Below are positions 1 through 4,659 of a DNA stretch of 5,697 bases, in pieces. Within the stretch, counting starts at the first letter, position 1. Each line of letters begins with the position of its first letter. The notes beneath the pieces were generated by a model. The model saw only the letters and a list, made by a program, of their open reading frames with translations. It did not search any database and was not told where the DNA came from. Made by a program: the position numbers and the translations under genes. This stretch comes from Bacteroidota bacterium (GTDB taxonomy: Bacteria > Bacteroidota > Rhodothermia > Rhodothermales > UBA10348), in the NCBI GenBank assembly GCA_022571135.1, contig JACZYK010000192.1:1-5697 (forward strand). The letters are read 5' to 3'.

Positions 1-1012
1 TCATTACATATTGCCCCGGGTGGTCGAACCGCACGTCCACGACATACCTTTCGGCGGGCGCCACCACGAGATTCTCGATCCACTCTTCGTTCTCGAACTT
101 GCTGACGTCCGAGGCGACAATCTTCATCGGAAGGCCGTCGAAAAGAACATTGAACGTACGCGAATTGGCCACATTCGTGAAGAAAAATCGCACGACCTCA
201 CCCCGGTCGACGTCCAGGCTGTAATCCGTTTCTCCGTTGACGAGCATGACATTCCCGAACCGGCCCATGAGCGCATGCGTGACGGAGCCGTCCCCGAAGG
301 GAAACAGCCCGATATCGTCGATAAGGATATCGTCAAGGACGATGATTTCCTCTCGGTGTGCGGGCGCGTAATAATCCGGCTCGGGCGGATCAACCAGCAG
401 GTTGCCGTAGAGTCCGAGATCCTGCTGGAGGTCCTCCCGCATGTGGGGGTGGTACCAGAAGATGCCCGCATCCTCAAAATAGACCTCGTAGGTGTACGAT
501 TCTCCCGTAAATACCGGATCCTGTGTGACGAAGGGCACACCGTCCGAACGATTGTCGAGCCGAAGACCGTGCCAGTGGACGGTCGTCTCCTGGTCGATGT
601 TGTTGGTGAAATTGATGATGATCGTGGAGCCGCGATCGGCGCGGATCAGAGGTCCCGGGTACTGATGATTGTACCCGTACATGATGAACGTCCGGTCACC
701 GATCGTGCGCCTGATCAACGATGCCTCGAGTTCCAGTGTGTCGCCATCGGCCATGCGCACGATCTCCCGCGGCCGTCCTTCCGGAAACATCCCGGGATCC
801 ATGCCCGCGCCGGGCAGGAACGGTTTGAAGATGGGTACCTCGCCCTCAAGCCCGGGAAGCATGGGCATCGTCATGTCCATGGGCGGCATGCGCCACTTCA
901 GGCTATCGCCCGACCGCATCATGCGCCCGTGCTGCATTGGGGGATCCTGGGCTAAGACCGATAAATTTGTCAGACCCCCACCCAGAAACAGTAAGAGAGT
1001 GAGCACGAGCAT
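1..1012 (-). CDS. Secreted multicopper oxidase, Met-rich N-terminus (3' end cut by window)
   Basis: Periplasmic laccase-like multicopper oxidase. Members couple one-electron oxidation of a substrate (Cu(I), phenols, metals) to reduction of O2 to water. The first 337 residues are visible. Residues 1-21 are a Sec-type signal peptide ending SVLA before QDPP, without a twin-arginine. Residues 26-75 hold ten Met, several in an MPPMDMTMPML stretch. The first cupredoxin domain (about 85-208) carries HWHG at 146-149 and WYHPH at 186-190, both trinuclear-copper ligand motifs. The second domain follows, with MGRFGNVMLVNG at 249-260 and the typical PAERYVVDVRF at 319-329. The third domain, with the type-1 copper site and HCH motif, lies beyond base 1, so catalytic competence cannot be confirmed. 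The ATG at 1012 is chosen because GAGG sits 5 bases upstream and the signal peptide starts there. It is the last visible gene of a probable operon, 41 bases after the preceding stop. The exact substrate is unknown; the Met-rich segment hints at copper handling. Confidence 0.93.
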   Translation of the reverse strand, partial: MLVLTLLLFLGGGLTNLSVLAQDPPMQHGRMMRSGDSLKWRMPPMDMTMPMLPGLEGEVPIFKPFLPGAGMDPGMFPEGRPREIVRMADGDTLELEASLIRRTIGDRTFIMYGYNHQYPGPLIRADRGSTIIINFTNNIDQETTVHWHGLRLDNRSDGVPFVTQDPVFTGESYTYEVYFEDAGIFWYHPHMREDLQQDLGLYGNLLVDPPEPDYYAPAHREEIIVLDDILIDDIGLFPFGDGSVTHALMGRFGNVMLVNGETDYSLDVDRGEVVRFFFTNVANSRTFNVLFDGLPMKIVASDVSKFENEEWIENLVVAPAERYVVDVRFDHPGQYVM

Positions 1013-1017
1013 GGCGA

Positions 1018-1021
1018 CCTC
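1018..1021 (-). promoter_or_regulatory. Ribosome binding site of the multicopper oxidase
   Basis: On the minus strand GAGG ends 5 bases before the ATG at 1012. The reading frame is open upstream of this ATG with no ATG or GTG nearby, so this site decides the start. Confidence 0.6.
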
Positions 1022-1053
1022 AGAAATACGGAAGTGAGGATGGAAGAAACGGA

Positions 1054-1638
1054 TTATCTGTAACCGAAAACAGCGCAGGGCTCGGCCTGGAACGGCCCGT
1101 GCCCCGCCATCGTGTGCATGAGACCGCTTCGGGAAACGCCTCTCATTACGATCGGTCCGGACCACGTATCGCCGAGTTCATCGGCAGACGGCTCGAGGGT
1201 AATGACGACCAGGAATTGGTTCCAGTCGACGCGGGTCCGGATATGCATGTGCTCGTCGAGGACACCGACGCGCCTGATCTGGTCGAGGCTCGGAGTGGTC
1301 ACCCATGCGACATAAACGCCGGAGCGCGCCGGGCTCATCCCTTCGATGGCAATATCGAGGATATAGACATACGTACCGGATCTGGAAATCGCGACGCCAA
1401 ACGGGGAGGCTGCATAAGTGAGGTTGCCGACTCCGGTGGCTCGCCGCGTTCGCGGCACCCGTTTGGTGGTGACGAGGTCGATGGCGTAGTAGACGGGCGG
1501 ATCGGGCTCGTCGAAGCCCGTGAGGCATTCACCGGGCTCGGGCCGCACATGATCGGGCCCGGACACGACGGTCCATCCGCCGATGAAAAGCAGCGCGGCG
1601 GCTAGTGCGCCGAATCCGGAGAATGTGCTGACACGCAT
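1054..1638 (-). CDS. Exported/membrane-anchored protein with RskA-like (anti-sigma-K) periplasmic domain, no anti-sigma head
   Basis: A 194-residue protein of unknown function. Residues 9-26 form one hydrophobic segment (signal anchor or uncleaved signal), leaving about eight residues in the cytoplasm and placing the rest in the periplasm. Residues about 88-168 follow the pattern of the extracytoplasmic domain of RskA-type anti-sigma factors: a VYVAWV strand (108-113), GVLDEH (125-130), then ITLEPSADELGDTWSGPIVM (146-165), which parallels the VTLEPAGGSP...GPVVL block of RskA. RskA proteins also have a cytoplasmic zinc-binding anti-sigma domain, absent here, so a direct anti-sigma role is unlikely. 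A His/Met-rich tail (M174, H175, M177, H180) and H130-M131-H132 could bind metal. C38 and C188 could form a disulfide linking the two ends. The gene lies 89 bases after the propeller gene and 41 bases before the oxidase gene on the same strand, suggesting a joint role. No clear Shine-Dalgarno precedes the ATG. The CDS is secure; the RskA resemblance is from memory of the pattern. Confidence 0.8.
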   Translation of the reverse strand: MRVSTFSGFGALAAALLFIGGWTVVSGPDHVRPEPGECLTGFDEPDPPVYYAIDLVTTKRVPRTRRATGVGNLTYAASPFGVAISRSGTYVYILDIAIEGMSPARSGVYVAWVTTPSLDQIRRVGVLDEHMHIRTRVDWNQFLVVITLEPSADELGDTWSGPIVMRGVSRSGLMHTMAGHGPFQAEPCAVFGYR

Positions 1639-1727
1639 GATTCGTCTGGTTACAGGCGGCTACAGGACCCTTTCACATATCGTTAACAGGCCCATTGTGA
1701 TTCTCTTCTTCGCCGCACAAGGGATCC

Positions 1728-3065
1728 TTAGCGCCCTTTTTGCTTAGTGCGTCCCCCCCGAGGCCCTTCATCCCATTTCTGGGCACTGGATACGTCCGGT
1801 ACACCCCAGTCTTCACCGTTCCAGCCATTGAATCCTTCCATCCGAAATGTCCAGAATCCGGTGTTCATATCGCTTATGACGATCAAGCCGTCCGCGTTAC
1901 GCACGTCGACTCCAAATGCCCCGTTGAACATGGCGGGACGTCCTTCGAACGGCGAGCCGAGGAATGTGTCGTAATAACCGACCGTCGTCGGGTTCTCAGG
2001 ATCTTTCAGGCTGAAAACCTGGAGACCGTCCAAATATCCGGATACGAAAACATACGGATAGCGCACTTCGTGATTATGCACCAGGTGCTTCCAGTCGGCT
2101 GTCCATGCGCTGATGGGACGGGAAATATTGGTCACCTGCCCATCGAGTGCGGGCTTGAGGTCGAATATTCTGAGCGGCGCATACTGATATTCCGTCTCCG
2201 CGATGACATAGCGGCCGTCCGAAGTAGGCGTAAACGTATGACCACGGCGTACGCCTCTGATGCCGGTCAGCGAGACCAGCAATTCCGGATTCTCGATGTC
2301 CGTGAAATTGAAAACGTAATATCCGCCGGTTCCGCCCCCGTAGAACCGATCCTGGTCCGTTTCCGGGTGATAGCCGGCATAAAAATCATGATACGTAAGG
2401 CGCGATCCGGCGGCACCAGGAACCGGAATATTTCCTACGAGCGCGTTCTCGACGTCGCCCTCGACCACGAGGCCCAGGTCGTAAATGTTGGCTCCCGGAC
2501 CTGAAATGGTCGAGAGAAGATATACCCGCCCGTTGGAGTGTTTATAGATAAAAATGTTATGGAAGCCTCCGGGCGTCTCAGGAGCGCGGATTCGGGCTAC
2601 TTCGTGGACCGTCGACGGATCCGGCAGGCCCGTCACGTCCAGAATCACGGCGCCCAGATCCGCGTCCGGACCGCCCTGCCCGAACTGGGTCGACTGGGCC
2701 ACATAGTAGCGGTCACGCCATTTGAAATGTTTGACGTCCATTCCACCCCGCGGGAGATGGAGGTCCTGGTTCTCGATCCGCCACCGGTACAGGACGCGGG
2801 GATCGGTGGGATCCGAGATGTCGATGATATCGGTTCCCTTGGGCCCTTCCCATCCGTAGACCATGCGCGAGACATAGGCGTAAGGCCGGCTCATTTCCTG
2901 CTCCAGATCGACGTCGGCCACGCTGAGGATGGGACCGAGTGGGATGTGTCCGAGAACCTTGATGTTGTCGCTTCCCGGTTTCTCCGGGGTCCACTGGGCC
3001 GAAGCGGTTGAGGTGAGCAGCATCAGAATGACGACTGCGATCAGTTCGAGCAGAGTTCTTTTCAT
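1728..3065 (-). CDS. Secreted LVIVD-repeat beta-propeller protein
   Basis: A 445-residue exported protein. Residues 1-23 are a Sec signal peptide (MKRTLLELIAVVILMLL, cleavage after ASA before QW). The mature part reads as seven propeller blades with LVIVD-type patterns such as GTDIIDISDPTDPRVL (77-92), YVFNFTDIENPELLVSL (250-266) and GLQVFSLKDPENPTTVGYYD (347-366). Blades 2 to 6 each begin with a histidine: H113 (VKHF), H169 (FHN), H226 (YHD), H276 (GHT) and H330 (VHNH). The C-terminus is polar and basic. The ATG at 3065 is preferred over an in-frame ATG at 3173 because the signal peptide begins there; the extra 36 residues would be coded by the AT-rich promoter-like stretch. It leads the probable operon with the RskA-like protein and the oxidase. 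LVIVD proteins lack a well-defined biochemical role. The His ring recalls, without proving homology, propellers that bind metal in the central channel, such as selenium-binding protein/methanethiol oxidase. Family call is good; function unknown. Confidence 0.88.
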   Translation of the reverse strand: MKRTLLELIAVVILMLLTSTASAQWTPEKPGSDNIKVLGHIPLGPILSVADVDLEQEMSRPYAYVSRMVYGWEGPKGTDIIDISDPTDPRVLYRWRIENQDLHLPRGGMDVKHFKWRDRYYVAQSTQFGQGGPDADLGAVILDVTGLPDPSTVHEVARIRAPETPGGFHNIFIYKHSNGRVYLLSTISGPGANIYDLGLVVEGDVENALVGNIPVPGAAGSRLTYHDFYAGYHPETDQDRFYGGGTGGYYVFNFTDIENPELLVSLTGIRGVRRGHTFTPTSDGRYVIAETEYQYAPLRIFDLKPALDGQVTNISRPISAWTADWKHLVHNHEVRYPYVFVSGYLDGLQVFSLKDPENPTTVGYYDTFLGSPFEGRPAMFNGAFGVDVRNADGLIVISDMNTGFWTFRMEGFNGWNGEDWGVPDVSSAQKWDEGPRGGRTKQKGR

Positions 3066-3115
3066 CGCATCTTTTCGGAATGGTGGATCGCTCTTGATGG
3101 GCGTACCGGGCACCG

Positions 3116-3144
3116 AATAAATAAAAATATTCGTTGAATTGCAA
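3116..3144 (-). promoter_or_regulatory. Candidate promoter of the propeller-RskA-like-oxidase operon
   Basis: Reading the minus strand, TTGCAA is followed after 17 bases by TTTATT, each matching four of six consensus bases. The run TATTTATTCG also loosely resembles the Bacteroidota -7 element (TAnnTTTG). A start here would give a leader of roughly 45 bases before the ATG at 3065. TTGCAA lies inside the palindrome AATTGCAATT, so a bound regulator could cover the -35 region. Confidence 0.3.
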
Positions 3145-3252
3145 TTTGTGCTTCCCGATCGGGTAGGACGCATGTGATCGAAGTCGAGGAAGCCCGTTAC
3201 GACCTTTTTCGATAAGACTCACGTGCGTATGTTGATACCCATGGATTTGCCC

Positions 3253-3257
3253 GGAGG
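3253..3257 (+). promoter_or_regulatory. Ribosome binding site of the small membrane protein
   Basis: GGAGG lies 6 bases before the ATG at 3264. It is among the strongest Shine-Dalgarno sequences in the window and supports this short reading frame as a real gene. Confidence 0.7.
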
Positions 3258-3263
3258 TTCGAA

Positions 3264-3458
3264 ATGATCCGTTTTATACGCGCCGTTATTTATTCGATTG
3301 CCGCGGCGATGGCAGCCTCCTTCTTTCTTGACTGGCTGGACCGAACAGCGAATACGGCGCGCCGTCACAAAGACGAAATGAAGGAAGAGAATGCCATCGA
3401 CAAGCTCGGGAATGACGAAAAAGAGGCGCTACTCGACGAACTGGCCGCCAAGGTTTGA
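3264..3458 (+). CDS. Small single-pass membrane protein, unknown function
   Basis: A 64-residue protein I do not recognise. Residues 4-24 form one hydrophobic, alanine-rich membrane segment (IRAVIYSIAAAMAASFFLDW) after a short basic N-terminus. The rest is strongly charged and probably helical, with a basic patch (RRHK, 33-36) and an acidic end (NDEKEALLDELAAKV, 50-64). A perfect GGAGG 6 bases before the ATG supports translation. The positive N-terminus does not fix orientation clearly, since basic residues also follow the segment. It is divergent from the propeller gene and about 100 bases upstream of the cyclophilin gene on the same strand, so co-transcription is possible. Its function cannot be inferred from sequence. 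Confidence 0.75.
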   Translation: MIRFIRAVIYSIAAAMAASFFLDWLDRTANTARRHKDEMKEENAIDKLGNDEKEALLDELAAKV

Positions 3459-3562
3459 GATGATCGTACAGGGAAGGGACCTCATTGCGCTCTTCGCAGA
3501 CGGTCTCGAGGCGAACGAATGATTCTCGAACAAGCTATACTACCCACCAATCAAACGTGAAG

Positions 3563-4153
3563 ATGAAAGCTCTCAGTCTGTTCTTCTGTGGCGCCCTGAG
3601 CACGATCCTGTTTTTCGGTTGCGGTGCTCAAGAGTATCCGGTTACCGTGCTCGTCCAGACGTCACTCGGAGAAATCCGGGTGGGTATTGACACCGACCGA
3701 GCACCCATGACGGCCGAGAACTTCCTCAAATACGTGGACAGCGGGTTCTACGAAGGCGGTTCATTCTTCAGAACCGTTCATGCCGACAACCAACCCGACG
3801 ACTCCATCCGGATTGCCGTCATTCAGGCAGGAGCCAGTACAGAATATCAGGACCAGTTTTTGGATGAGATTCCGTTGGAGAGAACGACCGAGACTGGACT
3901 CCTTCACGTAGACGGAGCCATCTCCATGGCCCGAGGCGAACCCGATACGGCCATTCATTCCTTCTTCTTCTGTATCGGCGACCAGCCGGAACTGGATTTC
4001 GGAGGAAAGAGAAATCCTGACGGACAGGGATTCGCGGTATTTGGTCGGGTGATTTCGGGCATGGATGTAGTCAGGACTATCCAGATACAGCCGGCGGAAG
4101 TCCAGGCGCTCAATCCGGCAATAGTGATTCTTTCCGTTACCCGGGTCGAGTAA
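3563..4153 (+). CDS. Cyclophilin-type peptidyl-prolyl cis-trans isomerase, predicted lipoprotein
   Basis: A 196-residue predicted lipoprotein of the cyclophilin family, which isomerises X-Pro bonds during protein folding. Residues 1-20 form a lipoprotein signal ending LFFGC, with C20 as the likely acylated cysteine; phenylalanine at the -3 position is less usual. The domain spans about 26-195: TSLGEIRVGI (33-42), APMTAENFLKYVDSGFYEG (47-65), FFR (68-70; R70 matches the catalytic arginine of CypA), VIQAG (86-90; Q88 matches Q63), SMAR (121-124), FFFCIGD (134-140) and FGRVISGMDVV (160-170). The usual SQFFI block reads HSFFF, and the segment holding CypA W121/H126 is replaced by LDFGGKRNPDGQGF. 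The ATG at 3563 is chosen because the signal peptide begins there; GTG at 3557 is possible, and neither has a clear Shine-Dalgarno. C20 is followed by G-A, so transport to the outer membrane is possible but uncertain. It probably assists folding of envelope proteins. Confidence 0.9.
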   Translation: MKALSLFFCGALSTILFFGCGAQEYPVTVLVQTSLGEIRVGIDTDRAPMTAENFLKYVDSGFYEGGSFFRTVHADNQPDDSIRIAVIQAGASTEYQDQFLDEIPLERTTETGLLHVDGAISMARGEPDTAIHSFFFCIGDQPELDFGGKRNPDGQGFAVFGRVISGMDVVRTIQIQPAEVQALNPAIVILSVTRVE

Positions 4154-4197
4154 TCAATAACCCCCGAATCAACGGTGAGCAACAGAAAGGAGATCGT

Positions 4198-4287
4198 ATT
4201 ACCCACCGGATTCCGATTTCAGACATTTCAGAGGTGGACGAGGATGTACGACGCTGGCTGAGCATGGCCTATGAACTCGACAACTGA
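4198..4287 (+). pseudogene. Orphan C-terminal coding remnant, DUF5655-like
   Basis: A frame open from 4021 to TGA at 4285-4287 has no ATG, GTG or TTG start except a late internal ATG. Its last 29 codons read like real protein, ending SEVDEDVRRWLSMAYELDN. From memory this resembles the C-terminal end of DUF5655-family proteins (a D-D/E-E-hydrophobic-x-x-W-L-x-x-A-Y-E pattern). Upstream the frame only shadows the cyclophilin gene. The simplest reading is the 3' remnant of a gene whose front was deleted next to the cyclophilin gene. Alternatively it is a 29-residue peptide starting at the rare codon ATT (4198), because AAAGGAG (4186-4192) sits 5 bases before it. Similarity recalled, not searched. 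Confidence 0.4.
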
Positions 4288-4393
4288 AACCGATGACCAT
4301 CGTTCAGAATAAAACGTCTTAACCGTTAATCACGAAATTCGGCGCGGCCGCGATTGCGGCCCGCATGATGGCCGCAGCAACGAAATAGTCCGA
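4288..4393 (+). other. Spacer with GC-rich inverted repeats, no supported gene
   Basis: The first half is AT-rich and includes the near-palindrome TTAACCGTTAA (4319-4329), a place where a promoter for the zinc-ribbon gene could lie, although I see no good -35/-10 pair. The second half contains CGCGGCCGCG (4343-4352) and a perfect 7-base stem TGCGGCC (4355-4361)/GGCCGCA (4370-4376) with an 8-base loop. No T-run follows, so it is not a standard terminator. Confidence 0.5.
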
Positions 4394-4576
4394 ATGTCAG
4401 CCAATAAACAGATAGAATGTCCTTCGTGTGCGTTGTACTCGGATCGTGAGGAACTAGTCTGTCCGTACTGCGGCTACGAGTTTCCTGAACTCTCGACATC
4501 GCGAAAGTGGGTGGCGTGGCTAATGGCTTTTCTTATGATCTGGCCGCTGAGTAAGCTGATCGACCTCCTGTTTTAA
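4394..4576 (+). CDS. Small zinc-ribbon membrane protein
   Basis: A 60-residue protein with an N-terminal zinc ribbon: C9-x2-C12 and C23-x2-C26, ten residues apart, in CPSC and CPYCGYEFP contexts that typically bind one Zn(II). A linker (STSRKW) leads to one C-terminal membrane segment (about 39-59, WVAWLMAFLMIWPLSKLIDLL). The ribbon most likely faces the cytoplasm, with RK at 37-38 on the inner side. Such zinc-ribbon plus membrane-helix proteins are common and mostly unassigned. No good Shine-Dalgarno precedes the ATG; the preceding hairpin stem ends 17 bases upstream and could affect translation. It converges on the PKD/OmpA gene with a hairpin between. Function is unknown. Confidence 0.78.
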   Translation: MSANKQIECPSCALYSDREELVCPYCGYEFPELSTSRKWVAWLMAFLMIWPLSKLIDLLF

Positions 4577-4603
4577 CACACCCTGGCGCTGCAGCAGCGA
4601 GAA

Positions 4604-4635
4604 AAGGGCGGATCCGCTTTCGCGAACCCGCCCTT
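4604..4635 (-). terminator. Hairpin terminator between convergent genes
   Basis: AAGGGCGG (4604-4611) and CCGCCCTT (4628-4635) form a perfect 8-base stem around a 16-base loop. On the minus strand the right arm runs into TTTTCTC, a short T-tract suited to ending the PKD/OmpA transcript 25 bases past its stop codon. On the plus strand the tail is CAATTCG, so termination of the zinc-ribbon gene would be weaker. The loop side includes the palindrome GCGGATCCGC (4609-4618), which allows an alternative fold. Confidence 0.65.
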
Positions 4636-4659
4636 CAATTCGTCCGGAAAAAAGATCGA

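Larger units (their letters stand above)
3066..3263. promoter_or_regulatory. Divergent intergenic control region
   Basis: About 200 bases separate the minus-strand propeller gene from the plus-strand small membrane protein gene, so promoters for both should lie here. The region contains an AT-rich core (about 3116-3147), the perfect 10-base palindromes AATTGCAATT (3137-3146) and CCCGATCGGG (3154-3163), the inverted repeat CGAATA (3114-3119)/TATTCG (3128-3133), and CACGTG (3222-3227). For the plus-strand gene only a poor candidate is seen: TTTTTC, 17 bases, then TATGTT, ending near 3236. Which elements are functional is not known. Confidence 0.45.

Noticed and set aside
11..955. Plus-strand open frame of 314 codons opposite the multicopper oxidase
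   Set aside because: Its product has no recognisable domain and it mirrors the GC-rich minus-strand gene, which has clear HWHG and WYHPH motifs in the correct frame.
1651..1730. Interlocked inverted repeats between the propeller and RskA-like genes (AGGATCCCTT with AAGGGTCCT, GCGGC with GCCGC), pseudoknot-like
   Set aside because: The arms are short or imperfect, the loops are long and there is no T-run; it supports neither a terminator nor a known RNA element.
1740..2504. Plus-strand open frame of 254 codons opposite the propeller gene
   Set aside because: It is antisense to a gene with clear blade repeats and a signal peptide, has no Shine-Dalgarno, and has no recognisable domain.
3066..3173. 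Longer start of the propeller gene at ATG 3173
   Set aside because: It would add 36 residues ahead of a complete signal peptide and would translate the AT-rich promoter-like region.
3460..3522. Twenty-codon frame starting at ATG one base after the small membrane protein's stop (MIVQGRDLIALFADGLEANE)
   Set aside because: Tight spacing makes a translationally coupled peptide conceivable, but it is too short to support, resembles nothing known, and has no clear Shine-Dalgarno of its own.
4323..4388. Short alanine-rich frame ending FGAAAIAARMMAAATK before TAG
   Set aside because: The alanines arise from the repeated GCGGCC/GGCCGC motifs of the hairpins; there is no start codon except the near-terminal ATGATG, so it is probably coincidence rather than a second gene remnant.
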